NCBI RefSeq assembly: GCF_019317285.1 | Contig: NZ_CP079218.1 | Span: 1,922,001 to 1,986,000, forward strand | DNA: 64,000 nt | Source: Pedobacter sp. D749 | Lineage (GTDB): Bacteria; Bacteroidota; Bacteroidia; Sphingobacteriales; Sphingobacteriaceae | Direction of reading: 5' to 3' | Shown: positions 1 to 10,034 of the stretch, in pieces | Position numbering within the stretch: position 1 is the first letter of the stretch | Layout of the letters: the number at the start of each line of letters is the position of its first letter | The notes under the pieces: generated by a model | Database searches by the model: none | Told to the model about the DNA's origin: nothing | What the model saw: only the letters and a program-made list of their open reading frames with translations | Position numbers and translations under genes: made by a program

Positions 1-786
1 CATTGTCCAGGCGTGCAGGTCATGTATATTGGTTATACCTGGTATTTTAAGCAATGCGGCCTTTATTTCCATGTCGTTAAAATTGTCGGGTTTTACCTGC
101 AACAGTATTTTTAGCGTTTGCATGATGTTTCGTAGGGTATTGTAGAGGATAAAGACAGCCACGCCTACAGACAGTAAAGGATCTATCCACATCCAGGAGG
201 TAAAATACATGATAAACCCGCCGACCAGTACAACAATCCATCCCAGCGCATCTTCCATCAAATGCATCATTACGGCTCTTTGGTTAACGGATTTGCTCTT
301 GCCTTTGAACAGTCTGAAAAATGCCAGCCCGTTGAATATCACACCGATTACCGCCAGCCATAGTACGCCTTCCGTATTTACACTTTCCGGACGGAAGAAA
401 CGGGGAATGGCCTGCGTGAGGATAACTACCGAACCGGCAATCAGTATGAGAGAGGTAAAAAACGCGGCCAATACCGAAAGCCGCCTTTTTCCGTAGGTGA
501 ACAGTTGGGTTCTTCCACCTGTCGATTTCTTTTCCAGCACCAATGAGCATACGATGGCAATACTGTCGCCCAGGTCGTGGATAGCATCAGATAATATAGC
601 CATCGAATTCGTCATTATTCCCCCGACAAACTCAATGATGGTAAATGATACATTGAGCAGTAAAGCAATGCGCATGTTCTTAACAATGGGGTGTACATGC
701 ATGCCTCCTGCGTGATGGTGATGGTCATCTTCGTGTCCATGTTCGTGACTGTGGCTATGCTCGTGGTTGTGTGCTGTTTCTTTCAT
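1..786 (-). CDS. Cation diffusion facilitator (CDF) metal efflux transporter, 3' end outside window
   Basis: About 262 residues are visible, read from the ATG at 784-786; the C-terminus lies beyond base 1. The N-terminus is a His-rich metal-binding tail with alternating His/Glu/Asp, then alternating hydrophobic helices typical of the CDF family, which exports Zn2+, Co2+ or Cd2+ from the cytoplasm in exchange for protons. The TM2 motif SDAIHDLGDS supplies the His/Asp metal site and MHLMEDALGW in TM5 the second half. The visible end, around LLKIPGITNIHDLHAW, is the start of the cytoplasmic metal-sensing domain. The AraC gene behind it ends only 14 bp upstream of its start, so they probably share a transcript. 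The family is certain; the metal is not. Confidence 0.93.
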   Translation of the reverse strand, partial: MKETAHNHEHSHSHEHGHEDDHHHHAGGMHVHPIVKNMRIALLLNVSFTIIEFVGGIMTNSMAILSDAIHDLGDSIAIVCSLVLEKKSTGGRTQLFTYGKRRLSVLAAFFTSLILIAGSVVILTQAIPRFFRPESVNTEGVLWLAVIGVIFNGLAFFRLFKGKSKSVNQRAVMMHLMEDALGWIVVLVGGFIMYFTSWMWIDPLLSVGVAVFILYNTLRNIMQTLKILLQVKPDNFNDMEIKAALLKIPGITNIHDLHAWTM

Positions 787-800
787 GATTTTTATATTTA

Positions 801-1667
801 CTATTTTGTCCTGTTTATTTCCTGTTTCCGAAAGGCTCCTGGCGAAATCCCGGCAACCTTGCTGAACAGGCGGTTGAAATACTTATAGTCCTCATATCCC
901 AGCGAAACTGCGATTTCTTTCACGCTGAAATGGGAATGGTACAATAACCGTTGTGCCTCCCGTAGCACTTCCTGCTGTATAAGGTAGGTCAACGAAAAAC
1001 CTGTCACAGCTTTTACCGTGTCATTCAGGTGGCTTACCGAAAGGTTCAAAATTTCGGCATAGTCGCCGGGACGCTTTAATGCCTTGAATTGTTGTTTCAA
1101 CACCTGTTTAAACTTTTTGGCAATATAGATGCTGTTTGCGGAATGATGTAACGTAAAGCGCTGTTCCCTTCCCTGGTAAACGAAAGCCACCTGCTGTATA
1201 AAAGCAGTTGCCAGCGTAACCTGTGCCTGGGAATTAATGACCATACCAAGGTCTTTTGAAGCAGTACCTGCTATTAATACCAGGATGTTTTTAAACCATC
1301 TCGATTCTCCGGGCCCTAGCTCCAGGTTGATGACTTCTGAAAGCGATTGTTGCCATATTGAACTTACGGTATCATCCACGAGCTTGTTGTCTATAGCAAG
1401 CACCCAGCCCGTAACACCCGTTGATTTTACCAACTGGTGTACCTGCCCGGGATAGGAAACGAAGAGCGAGTTTTTACGGATAATGGTTTTTCTGAAATCA
1501 ACTGAGTTCTCTATAGAACCCTTTTCTACCAGTATGCAAATATAATGTTCATGCCGGTGCGGTTCATGAAAATCTGAGGGCGTATTAATGATACCGTCGT
1601 CTATCGGCTCTATTCGGATTCCACTGCCGTCATGGTCGTGTTTCGGTATAGTTGGTGAATTTTTCAT
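801..1667 (-). CDS. AraC-family transcriptional regulator (paralogue 1 of 3)
   Basis: About 288 aa. The N-terminal part is a cupin-like sensor domain with the HRHEHY cluster common in AraC sensors; the C-terminal 100 residues are a double helix-turn-helix (VKEIAVSLGYEDYKYFNRLF, then GISPGAFRK). I chose the ATG at 1667 because AAGGAA lies 7 nt upstream; an upstream in-frame ATG at 1700 would add 11 residues. The gene lies directly before the CDF transporter on the same strand and probably controls it. It is clearly similar to the products at 2322 and 3293, so this locus holds a small regulator family. The inducer is unknown. Confidence 0.9.
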   Translation of the reverse strand: MKNSPTIPKHDHDGSGIRIEPIDDGIINTPSDFHEPHRHEHYICILVEKGSIENSVDFRKTIIRKNSLFVSYPGQVHQLVKSTGVTGWVLAIDNKLVDDTVSSIWQQSLSEVINLELGPGESRWFKNILVLIAGTASKDLGMVINSQAQVTLATAFIQQVAFVYQGREQRFTLHHSANSIYIAKKFKQVLKQQFKALKRPGDYAEILNLSVSHLNDTVKAVTGFSLTYLIQQEVLREAQRLLYHSHFSVKEIAVSLGYEDYKYFNRLFSKVAGISPGAFRKQEINRTK

Positions 1668-1768
1668 CTTCAATTCCTTCGTTATCGTCCTCACTGGCAT
1701 TTAGGAAATCATAAAAGTCTTCATCGCATTGGGTGCCCATTTTGCTGCTCTTTCCATTTAAACAAAAG

Positions 1769-2191
1769 TTATATTGCTTCCGTTTTGCCAGTAGAAACTT
1801 CCCCTAATATTTGTTCGGCCTTTTCAATTGCTTTTTCTTTTGTTTCGGCAAAAAGAAGTGGATTCCCCCAAAATTTCTCATATACATTTGAAAAAAGTCT
1901 CATACCCATACGCTTTACGATGCTCGGCTCTACCTGTATGGTCGCCTTTGTATATTTGAGTTCTTCCTTATGGATTTTCCTCCAGGCATTTACCTGTTTG
2001 GTTTCCTCCCTTGAAGGTTTGTGCTTTTCTTTGGGTGTCTCGCCGGTGCTGATCATCACAAAAGGTTTTTTCCGCTCGAAAAGGCTGGTAAATGCCGCAA
2101 TGCCATTCTCGTGGCCATGGGCTTCATCTACTGAGTGGCTGTGCTGAAAGTTCACAAAAACAACCGGAAATTTTGAATCGTCTATAATCAT
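1769..2191 (-). CDS. Hypothetical protein, 140 aa
   Basis: I do not recognise the family. The product starts with a beta-rich segment (FPVVFVNFQHSHS) containing a short His-rich stretch, has a charged middle rich in Lys/Glu, and ends with WGNPLLFAETKEKAIEKAEQ, which recalls the end of STAS/SpoIIAA-like domains where an aromatic-Gly-hydrophobic turn precedes the last helix. That resemblance is only by eye. It has no signal peptide or membrane segment, so a cytoplasmic protein is expected. It sits between two AraC genes on the same strand and could belong to the same regulatory unit. Confidence 0.7.
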   Translation of the reverse strand: MIIDDSKFPVVFVNFQHSHSVDEAHGHENGIAAFTSLFERKKPFVMISTGETPKEKHKPSREETKQVNAWRKIHKEELKYTKATIQVEPSIVKRMGMRLFSNVYEKFWGNPLLFAETKEKAIEKAEQILGEVSTGKTEAI

Positions 2192-2321
2192 AATTTTATA
2201 ATCTCTAACTGATTACAAATTTAGAATGAATATAAATAGCAAAGGTAGACGAAACGGTGTTTGTATTGGACGAATGGCGGTTTTGCACAAAATGTATCTC
2301 GTGGAGAACGCTATTTATGCC

Positions 2322-3182
2322 CTAATGAGTTATTTTATTTCGAAAGGCCGAAGCCGTTGTTCCGGTTATCCTGGCAAAAATCCGGCAAAAGTAGGGGTAA
2401 TCATCGTAACCCAATTCGGTCGCGATTTCTTTAACCGATTTATCGGAATAAAACAGCAATCGTTTGGCTTCTAAAATGATGCGTTGGTGGATATGGTGGG
2501 AGACAGGTAACCCTGTGGCGTTGCGGACACATTCATTAAGGTAAGATGTAGAGATATTCAGGGCGTCAGCATAATCCGAGGGTTGTTTAATCAGGATAAA
2601 ATCTCGTTCCAGTAATAGTTTAAATTTTTTGGTAAGGATCTCATAGCGTGAAAGGTTGTCTGTACTTTCTATTTGCTCCAGATACTGTGAAACGATCAAA
2701 CCTACAAAAGCATTACAGCAATCTTTTAGTACGGAAGCAAATAATTTATCTGTTTTCCGTTCAAAAATACTTTTACATAAAATGATGGCTCGGTCTAAAA
2801 TTGTATAAATAGCGGATTTTACCGGTAATGACCTTGCATGTAGAATAACTTGTTCCAATTTTCTTAAATAATCGGGATTCAGGTTCTCACTATTCATTCC
2901 AAGAAGAAAAACGTCCGCTTTTTCAATCTTTATGATGCGATGAATCTGGCTGGGATGAATGTAAAGTACTGCAGGCGCTTTTATTTCATAACGCTCAAAA
3001 TCGATTTCAATATGAAAAGTTCCTTTCCGTACTAATGAAAAGATATGATAATCATGCCTGTGTGCATGTTCTGTTTCATTAAGGGCATTTAAATTTTCAG
3101 GCGTTACTTGTTTAACAACAAAATCTTGCTGATATTCTTTGGACAAAGAATGGATAGGGATGGATGTTGTCTTTTTACTCAT
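2322..3182 (-). CDS. AraC-family transcriptional regulator (paralogue 2 of 3)
   Basis: About 286 aa. The N-terminal sensor domain has the AHRHDYH cluster; the C-terminal HTH pair reads VKEIATELGYDDYPYFCRIF followed by TGTTASAFRNK. The ATG at 3182 is preferred; a GTG four codons upstream is the alternative. It resembles the flanking AraC genes, most clearly in the helix-turn-helix part. It is on the minus strand ahead of the small unknown protein and the first AraC gene. The target is not shown by the sequence; the neighbouring efflux genes are the natural candidates. Confidence 0.9.
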   Translation of the reverse strand: MSKKTTSIPIHSLSKEYQQDFVVKQVTPENLNALNETEHAHRHDYHIFSLVRKGTFHIEIDFERYEIKAPAVLYIHPSQIHRIIKIEKADVFLLGMNSENLNPDYLRKLEQVILHARSLPVKSAIYTILDRAIILCKSIFERKTDKLFASVLKDCCNAFVGLIVSQYLEQIESTDNLSRYEILTKKFKLLLERDFILIKQPSDYADALNISTSYLNECVRNATGLPVSHHIHQRIILEAKRLLFYSDKSVKEIATELGYDDYPYFCRIFARITGTTASAFRNKITH

Positions 3183-3292
3183 TTTTTTAATCACTACACA
3201 AAGATAGTTTTTCGGAAAGCGAGTTAACCTGATTTAGAAATAATTTGAATTACATTAAATGGGAAAATCTTAATAAGCATACCGATGCATAT

Positions 3293-4156
3293 CTATTGAA
3301 CGGAGCTCCCCCGAAAGGAACCCGGCGATTGTCCGGATGTCTTATTGAAGACACGATGAAAATAGCTATAGTCGTTGAATCCCAATCGGTCTGCGACTTC
3401 TTTTAAGGGTAGGTTCGAATAGACCATTAGCCTCTGGGCTTCCTTGATCACCTCGCTATGTATTAAATCCGTTACTGAAAATCCAGTCACTCTTTTTACC
3501 ACATCATTGAGATAACCGGTGGTGATGTTCATTTCAGAGGCAAATTCGGATGGCTTTTTCATGACAGTATCCCGTCGTAACAGTTGCCAAAATGTTTTGG
3601 CAATTTCTATATGTCGTGGTGAATACTTAATGAGCTCCTTGTTTTCCTTTAACGCATATACCGAGGAAATCTGATAAACATAAGCCATCAGCAAAGCCTG
3701 TATAGTCTGCTTTCTAAAAATATCTGTTCTTCCATCATGATAGACCGTATCCATAGTACCAAGCATATTTCTTATTAGTGCTGCCTGACTGGTGGACAGA
3801 TCCATTGGTATCGTTTCGGCCAGGAATTGATCGAGTAATGTCCTGGCTTTTTCACTGATAAGCGCATGCTCAAAAAAGAGCACCCATCCCAGGCACTCTT
3901 TTCTTGACACGAACTGAAGTACCTGTCCAGGATAAGATAGGAATAAAGTATTTGCCTTGAGGGTCACTTTGTTGAAATCGATCAGAAATTCCATCTCTCC
4001 GCTTTCGAGCAGGATACAGAAATAATGGCCATGTCTATGCGGAAGCGAAATGTCGTGTGGTGTCACTAAAGATTCTTCAGGTTCAATTTTCACGATGTTC
4101 ATTCCTGAAACAGATTCGGTGACCGAATGGGTCGGAATCTTCTTGTTTTTAGCCAT
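3293..4156 (-). CDS. AraC-family transcriptional regulator (paralogue 3 of 3)
   Basis: About 287 aa from the ATG at 4156; an ATG 17 codons upstream (4207) is less likely because those extra residues have no counterpart in the paralogues. The sensor domain carries LPHRHGHY, and the C-terminal HTH reads LKEVADRLGFNDYSYFHRVF, then GQSPGSFRG. It is the regulator closest to the RND operon, which ends about 350 bp away on the same strand. As in the other two, the His-rich pocket sits where AraC sensors bind small ligands. A role in controlling the efflux genes is inferred from position only. Confidence 0.9.
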   Translation of the reverse strand: MAKNKKIPTHSVTESVSGMNIVKIEPEESLVTPHDISLPHRHGHYFCILLESGEMEFLIDFNKVTLKANTLFLSYPGQVLQFVSRKECLGWVLFFEHALISEKARTLLDQFLAETIPMDLSTSQAALIRNMLGTMDTVYHDGRTDIFRKQTIQALLMAYVYQISSVYALKENKELIKYSPRHIEIAKTFWQLLRRDTVMKKPSEFASEMNITTGYLNDVVKRVTGFSVTDLIHSEVIKEAQRLMVYSNLPLKEVADRLGFNDYSYFHRVFNKTSGQSPGSFRGSSVQ

Positions 4157-4502
4157 TTCTATTGATCTTAATTGTCTGTGACAAATGCTGATTTTGTGAA
4201 TACGCAAATATACTTTATGATGGGGATCTTTCCGTCAGTAATAACCCGTTTTTATTGGGAGCCAGGGCGCTGGATAGTAGTGGTGCCCGGTGCTATAAAG
4301 CGCTACCTAATCTTCCATTCTGTTATGCCTCCAGGCAATGTAAATGCCTGGAGGTTCGTTCCAGGGAACCATTAAATATAACGATACCCATTTTGTGGTA
4401 TTTTCACTCCTAATAATTTATTGCTTCCTGTTAATGCTTTTTCTGCTATAGACCGTTCTTTTGGTTTTAAATGGCATCCGTATTATTTACACAACATTGA
4501 TG
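4157..4502. other. Spacer between AraC gene and RND operon end
   Basis: No gene is seen in these 346 bp. The one clear structure is a hairpin at 4328-4354, with arms CCTCCAGGCA and TGCCTGGAGG and a 7-nt loop. It has no run of T on either side, so it is a weak terminator candidate for the RND operon, or an RNA-stability hairpin. Confidence 0.5.
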
Positions 4503-5801
4503 TTAACGTTCTATTGAACCAGTTGCTTTCTGGTATGCGGCCGCATCAATTTTATATTGAACCTTTGCTTCCAGCAGGTTACTTTTTGCCTGCTGCCAGA
4601 TTGTTAGTGCTTCCAATACATCCTTGCCTACGATCGTTCCGGCCTTGAAACGGTCATTACTCAGTTTAAGGTTTTCCTCTGCCTGGCTTAGTGATAAATC
4701 AGAAAGTCCTATCCGTTTTACACTCTGGCCAAGTTGCAGAAATGCTTGCTGTACTTCAAGAGTAACCTGTTCTTCCCGTTCCTTTAACTGATAGCGTTGT
4801 GAGGAAACTTTGAACTGTTGTTCCTGTATTTTTTTTCTTTTTCTACCCCAGTCGAAAACAGGTATGTTTATGCTAAGCATACTGTAATATGAAGCCATGA
4901 AATTATCTTTATTAGTGGGATTGATCCCGCTTTTTCCAAATGCTGTTATCCCGTTCAATGCCAGGCTCACACCAGGCTTAAGATCAGCCGCTAACATTTT
5001 TTGTTGCAGCTCTGCTGTTGATACCGACGTTTGAAGGATCTTTATTTCCGAACGATTGCTTGGCGCCTGTTGCATCGGGGAATTATCTATTACAGTATTT
5101 ATTGGCGCGTCCAGGAAATCCGCCACTGTAAAATCCGTGCTGTCTGTCAATCCCGTAACCTGTGCCAGGTATAGCTTTGCCATGGTCAGGTTGTCCTCTG
5201 CACGTGAAATATCAAGCTCATTTGCATTTTGTTGTACCTGAGCCTGCAATACATCATTTTTATAGGTAGTTCCGGCAGTGAAATGGTTATTGAGATCGGT
5301 GTAAAGGGCAGCCAGTTGTTTTTTAGTTTGCAGGGCTAGTTTGATCCGTTCCATGGCAGATACCACCAGCCAATAGGCCCTTTCGGTGGTGAAGAGTACC
5401 TCAGTTGTAACAAGAACTTTCTGCTCCTGCCTTATCTCTACACCATTTGCTGCAATCTCCTTGCCAAGCCTAACCTTGCCACCTGTATAGATGGGCTGAG
5501 TGATCCCCAGGCCAGAGCTTAGCCCATATTCGGGAATAATCGTATTTAATGGTTTCCCGAAATAAAAACCGGTTATCGAGCCATCCACAGAGGGCCTGCC
5601 TCCAACATCCTGTTGTGCCTTTTGCGCCCTGGCAGCATTGATGTCTTCCATTGCTGCCTTGATGTTATTGTTCCTTTCCAGGGCCATCTGCCTGCAGTGT
5701 TCCAGTGTCAGAACCTGCTGCGCCATTGTTATTTGCGGGATCATACAGCCTGTAAACAACAGGGGCATATAGGCTAATATTTTCTTTATCTTGAATTTCA
5801 T
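4503..5801 (-). CDS. TolC-family outer membrane efflux protein
   Basis: 432 aa from the ATG at 5801. The start is chosen because it gives a proper signal peptide (basic start, hydrophobic core, MAQQ cleavage region); an upstream-extended frame overlaps the permease gene. The protein has the two repeated long coiled helical regions of TolC family proteins and conserved family signatures such as QPIYTGGK near residue 115. It forms the trimeric outer membrane channel of a tripartite pump. It is the last gene of the operon, beginning 10 bp after the permease stop, so co-translation is likely. It completes the adaptor/permease/channel set. Confidence 0.93.
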   Translation of the reverse strand: MKFKIKKILAYMPLLFTGCMIPQITMAQQVLTLEHCRQMALERNNNIKAAMEDINAARAQKAQQDVGGRPSVDGSITGFYFGKPLNTIIPEYGLSSGLGITQPIYTGGKVRLGKEIAANGVEIRQEQKVLVTTEVLFTTERAYWLVVSAMERIKLALQTKKQLAALYTDLNNHFTAGTTYKNDVLQAQVQQNANELDISRAEDNLTMAKLYLAQVTGLTDSTDFTVADFLDAPINTVIDNSPMQQAPSNRSEIKILQTSVSTAELQQKMLAADLKPGVSLALNGITAFGKSGINPTNKDNFMASYYSMLSINIPVFDWGRKRKKIQEQQFKVSSQRYQLKEREEQVTLEVQQAFLQLGQSVKRIGLSDLSLSQAEENLKLSNDRFKAGTIVGKDVLEALTIWQQAKSNLLEAKVQYKIDAAAYQKATGSIER

Positions 5802-5811
5802 TTTATTATTT

Positions 5812-8800
5812 TTAGTGATGTGCCGGTTTATACTGTATGTGCTCATCTGCATCAGGTTGTCCATCTTCTTCGTGTGCCTTGACCGGTTTAATGAATTTAT
5901 AATAAAGCACGGGAACAATGAAAAGCGTCATGACCATAGAAACGATCACACCGACAGCCAGCACACTGCCAAGTGGTGCCCACATGGGTGATTGGCTTGC
6001 GATCATCGGTATAAGGCCAATGGCAGCAGCAGAAGAGGTAAGGAAGATTGGGCGCATTCTTCTTTTTGCAGCGGATAAGGCAGCGGCCTTTATCGTATAA
6101 CCATGTTCAAGTATGAGCTCATCCGTATAATCTACCAGAATAATACCGTTGCGGACCACGATGCCCATCAGGCTGATGATTCCCATGAATGCAAAGAAAC
6201 CCATGGAGTTGCCCGTTAGGTAAAGTCCCAGCATGGCACCCAAAAGACTCAGCGGAAAGGTGGAAAGTACGATCAGTACTTTGCCCATACTCTTGAACTG
6301 GAACAATAGCACCAGAAAGATCAATATCAGACTGATCATAAGGGAGGTACCCATATCAGGTCCACTCTCCTGGGAGGCTTCGTCTTCTCCACCATAACTG
6401 ATCCTGATGCCTTCGGGCAGCTTCAATTTGTCTATTTGAGGACGTATTGACGCGATAATGGCACTGGCCTTTACACCCATCTGTGATTCTGATGAAACAG
6501 TAAGGGTACGCAGCCCATTTCGGTGAGCAATAGCACCGGTGTGCCAGGATGGCTGAAGGTCAACTACCTCTTTCAGTGGTATCCTGGTATTGTATCTGGA
6601 GGTGAGGCTCAACTGTTCCAGTGAGCCAAAGTCTGATCTGTTGCTGGCATCCAGTCGCAATAGTATGTCGACCGGTTTGTCTCCCTCCCATAATCTGGAT
6701 ACCGGGTAACCGTTTATTTCGGCACCCAGGGTTTGGGTAATCAGCGCCTTACTAATACCGAGCCTGCTAGCCTGGTCTTCCTTGATGTGGGCATTGATAC
6801 CGAAATAATCACGTTGGTAATCTGTTCTGATCCAATTTGTACCCTTAGCGTTGGATAAGATGGCCTTGACCTGGAGTGCAACTTTTTTCTGGTCGGCCAA
6901 ATCCTCACCGATGATACGTATCTCGACTGGTGCCGGCTGTTCTTTGATCGATAACTGGCGTACACGCACATAACCATTCGGCAGGAAGTTCTCGAATTTC
7001 CTGAGATATTCTTTGATCATCTCCTCAGTTGCATCTTCACTTACCGTATTGATGAATATCTGTGCATAGTTTTCTCTGGCTGGTTCCGGTGCATAGGTCG
7101 AATAGAAACGCGGTGAGGATGTGCCAATAAAACTTGCGGTCGTCACGATACGTTTATCCCCCTTTATGGCAGCTTCAACCTTTTGGACCGCTTTCTCTGT
7201 TTCAAGTACACTGGTTCCATTCTGCATCCATAATTCGAGGTTGAACTGGTTCCTTTCTACAATGGGGAAGAACTCGGTTTGTACATGTCCGCCGATAAAG
7301 AAAGCAAGGAAGACTGAAAGAACCCCTGCTGTAAGCGTACTCTTTGGCCAGCGCATACAGAATTCCACGGCCTGGTTATATCCGTCTTGTAAACGATCCA
7401 GTATATTCTTTTTTAAAGGACGTTCACTTATCTTGTGTTTGAGTCCCTTTTTCAAAAAGATATAGCAGAGATAAGGAGTCAGGAAAATTGCCACCAAAAA
7501 TGACGCGGTTAGCGCTACACCGATGGCAACAGGAAGTGCCTGGATGAATTCCTTCGACATGCCATGCAGGCAGATTGCCAGCGGGGCAAAGGCAAAGATA
7601 ATGGCCGCTGTGGCTGTAAATACGGGCACCATTAACTGGGTAGCACTTTGCCAGGCAGCCGTCCATGAAGCTACACCCTCATCAAGCTTTTCGATATAAT
7701 TATCTACAATAACGATGGCATCGTCTACAACCATACCCAGTACAATAATTAATGCTGCAAGCGTAACCTGGTGGAGTTCGACGCCGATGATGTTAAGCAC
7801 AGCAAATGTAATTGCTATAGAAACAGGTGCCGCAATGGCAGAGATCGCGGCAACACGTAGTGGCAGCAGCAGCATTACAACCAATATCACGGATAGGATG
7901 GCGATGCCAAACTCCAACATGAAATGGCCAAGGCGTTCTTTGACCACCGTAGGTTGGTCTACAATTGTCTTTACACTGACATCACCAGGAAGGTTGCTTC
8001 TTACTTCAGCGACCTTTTGCTCCAGTTGCTTCCCCAGTTCCACGATGTTGCTTCCAGGCTGCATTTCTACAGTCAGCATCATCACATCGTTGTTACCAAC
8101 TTTGATCTTGTTTTTGAGTTCCTCATAACGGCGTTCAATCCTGGCCACATCTTTTAGCCTTACCACGATTCCCGCAGGTGTACTGTATATGATCTGGTCG
8201 CCGATGGCAGTTTCGTTTTTGAAACGACTGCCTGCAAAAATAGGTATCTTGCTCGCTTCCAGGGTAAGGTCGCCGGTAACCTGGGTTACATTTTGCGCCT
8301 GTAAAACCGTTGCTATGGTATGGAGGTCAAAACCATACTGCCGTAACTTTTCATCCTGTACTGTGATGTATATCTGTTGCCGCTGTCCGCCATAACGTTT
8401 GATCTTGGAGACTGCCGGAATCGTTTTGATACCATCCTCCAGCCGGTCAAGATATTTTTCAATATCGGCATAAGAGCGCCCTGGGGCAGTAACGGTTATC
8501 ATCTGGGCTACCACATCCCCAAAATCACTGTTGACCACGGGGCCAAGTACCCCCTCAGGTAGTACGCCCCTCATATTCATGTTGAGGCCATGTTGCAGGG
8601 TGCTCCAGAACTTCTTAGTGTCTTTTACATTGTCGTTCAACTCCGCGGTAATGATCACCTGACCTTCTTTCGTTTCCGATTTGGTCTTACTTTTCCGAAT
8701 TTCTTCGAAACTAAAAAGGTATTGTTCTATTTTGTTGGTAACTTCTTTCTCCATCTGGATCTCATCTGCTCCAGGGTAGGCAGCTATGACAAGCGCTTGC

Positions 8801-8943
8801 CGGACTGTAATCCTGGGGTCTTCGCTACGGGGCATGGTAAATAGGGCAATGACGCCTGCCATAACCAGTATTGCTGTTATTGCTAACGTTATCTGAGGGT
8901 AACGCATAGCTGCCTCGATAACATTTATTCTTCTTTTCTTCAT
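5812..8943 (-). CDS. RND-family efflux permease (AcrB superfamily)
   Basis: 1043 aa, the usual length. The layout is one N-terminal membrane helix (about residues 18-36), a large periplasmic loop, TM helices 2-6, a second periplasmic loop after residue about 555, and TM 8-12 near the C-terminus. GMVVDDAIVIVDN places the proton-relay Asp pair at residues 407-408, the same position as in AcrB. It is an inner-membrane proton-driven exporter working with the adaptor upstream and TolC downstream. The Asp pair and overall style fit drug or organic-compound pumps, but a neighbouring CDF gene leaves metal export possible. It lies 59 bp behind the adaptor gene. Confidence 0.95.
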   Translation of the reverse strand: MKKRRINVIEAAMRYPQITLAITAILVMAGVIALFTMPRSEDPRITVRQALVIAAYPGADEIQMEKEVTNKIEQYLFSFEEIRKSKTKSETKEGQVIITAELNDNVKDTKKFWSTLQHGLNMNMRGVLPEGVLGPVVNSDFGDVVAQMITVTAPGRSYADIEKYLDRLEDGIKTIPAVSKIKRYGGQRQQIYITVQDEKLRQYGFDLHTIATVLQAQNVTQVTGDLTLEASKIPIFAGSRFKNETAIGDQIIYSTPAGIVVRLKDVARIERRYEELKNKIKVGNNDVMMLTVEMQPGSNIVELGKQLEQKVAEVRSNLPGDVSVKTIVDQPTVVKERLGHFMLEFGIAILSVILVVMLLLPLRVAAISAIAAPVSIAITFAVLNIIGVELHQVTLAALIIVLGMVVDDAIVIVDNYIEKLDEGVASWTAAWQSATQLMVPVFTATAAIIFAFAPLAICLHGMSKEFIQALPVAIGVALTASFLVAIFLTPYLCYIFLKKGLKHKISERPLKKNILDRLQDGYNQAVEFCMRWPKSTLTAGVLSVFLAFFIGGHVQTEFFPIVERNQFNLELWMQNGTSVLETEKAVQKVEAAIKGDKRIVTTASFIGTSSPRFYSTYAPEPARENYAQIFINTVSEDATEEMIKEYLRKFENFLPNGYVRVRQLSIKEQPAPVEIRIIGEDLADQKKVALQVKAILSNAKGTNWIRTDYQRDYFGINAHIKEDQASRLGISKALITQTLGAEINGYPVSRLWEGDKPVDILLRLDASNRSDFGSLEQLSLTSRYNTRIPLKEVVDLQPSWHTGAIAHRNGLRTLTVSSESQMGVKASAIIASIRPQIDKLKLPEGIRISYGGEDEASQESGPDMGTSLMISLILIFLVLLFQFKSMGKVLIVLSTFPLSLLGAMLGLYLTGNSMGFFAFMGIISLMGIVVRNGIILVDYTDELILEHGYTIKAAALSAAKRRMRPIFLTSSAAAIGLIPMIASQSPMWAPLGSVLAVGVIVSMVMTLFIVPVLYYKFIKPVKAHEEDGQPDADEHIQYKPAHH

Positions 8944-9002
8944 TTTAATGAGCTACAATTGATGTGCACTGGTGAATAGGTACTTGTTGTATCCGATAAT
9001 CT

Positions 9003-10034
9003 TTACAGGCCAACTTTCTGGCCGTCTTTGATATTGTCCTGACCTGACACGATGATACGGTCGCCGGCCTGAAGTCCGTTGGTCACCAAGATGGACCGGT
9101 CTGACAATCCCCCTGTGCCGATACGTTTACGGATCGCCCTGTTCTGGCCGTTCACTGTAAAGACATAGGCAAGGTTGTCGGCGTCGTGTACAACTGATTC
9201 GATTGGAATGGTAATAGCGTTGGTCTTTCGGGAAGTGCCGATACTGATATCCGCAATCATTCCCGGCAACAATGTGCCCTTTGGATTGTCAAGCCTTATC
9301 TTTACGGAAAAGGTTTTTGATGCTGGATCTGCAAGCGGATTGATGATGGTGATAGTACCGTTGAGCTGCTGGTTCAATGTCGGGATAGTAATCTTTGCGG
9401 TCATCCCGTTTTTCATTGCACCCACTTCGCTTTCCGGTACGGCAATCCTCGCATAAACCTGATCCGTCCTGACAATGGTAAATGCTGCGACACCCGGTGC
9501 AGCAGCGCTCCCGTTTTCGATCATTTTTGCTGCGATGATACCAGTCATAGGTGAATAGAGCTTGCTGTCGGCAATATGCTTTTCGTTTATCCCTTTGTTG
9601 GCCTTAGCCTGGGCTAGTCTGGTCTTGATATCCATATAGTCCTTTTCCGGAAGGCTGCCTTTCTTATATAGCTCATCTAACCTTCTGTATAGATCTTCGG
9701 CCTGTTCCAGGCCAGCTTTAGCTATGGATAACGCGTAGGTATATTCTGTAGCGTCAATACCAGCCAACAACTGGCCTTTAACTACATGCTGTCCTTCGTT
9801 AACCATGATCCGGTTTACGGTTCCAGCTACAGAAAAACCGACCTGAGCGGTATTGTCTGGTTCGATTGTTCCCGAATAGCTTAGCATTTGCTGGCTGTCG
9901 ATTGAAGCTACAGTCGTTACCGTTACTTTGGCAGGGAGAGTGCTTTGCTTTATCTCGTTTTTTTGTGTACAACCAACTAGAGTAATCAGTCCGGCAGACA
10001 ACATTCCCAGGCAGGCATGGTTTGTTATTTTCAT
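9003..10034 (-). CDS. RND efflux periplasmic adaptor (membrane fusion) lipoprotein
   Basis: 343 aa. It begins with a lipoprotein signal peptide whose lipobox is LVGC, so it is anchored to a membrane. The order is barrel-sandwich half, alpha-hairpin (about residues 90-150, with long Lys/Glu/Ala-rich helices), second lipoyl half (KLYSPMTGIIAAK), beta-barrel and membrane-proximal domain. It links the permease to the TolC channel. It is the first gene of the operon adaptor-permease-TolC; the 1.2 kb spacer upstream must hold the promoter, and I see no clear operator in it. Confidence 0.94.
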   Translation of the reverse strand: MKITNHACLGMLSAGLITLVGCTQKNEIKQSTLPAKVTVTTVASIDSQQMLSYSGTIEPDNTAQVGFSVAGTVNRIMVNEGQHVVKGQLLAGIDATEYTYALSIAKAGLEQAEDLYRRLDELYKKGSLPEKDYMDIKTRLAQAKANKGINEKHIADSKLYSPMTGIIAAKMIENGSAAAPGVAAFTIVRTDQVYARIAVPESEVGAMKNGMTAKITIPTLNQQLNGTITIINPLADPASKTFSVKIRLDNPKGTLLPGMIADISIGTSRKTNAITIPIESVVHDADNLAYVFTVNGQNRAIRKRIGTGGLSDRSILVTNGLQAGDRIIVSGQDNIKDGQKVGL

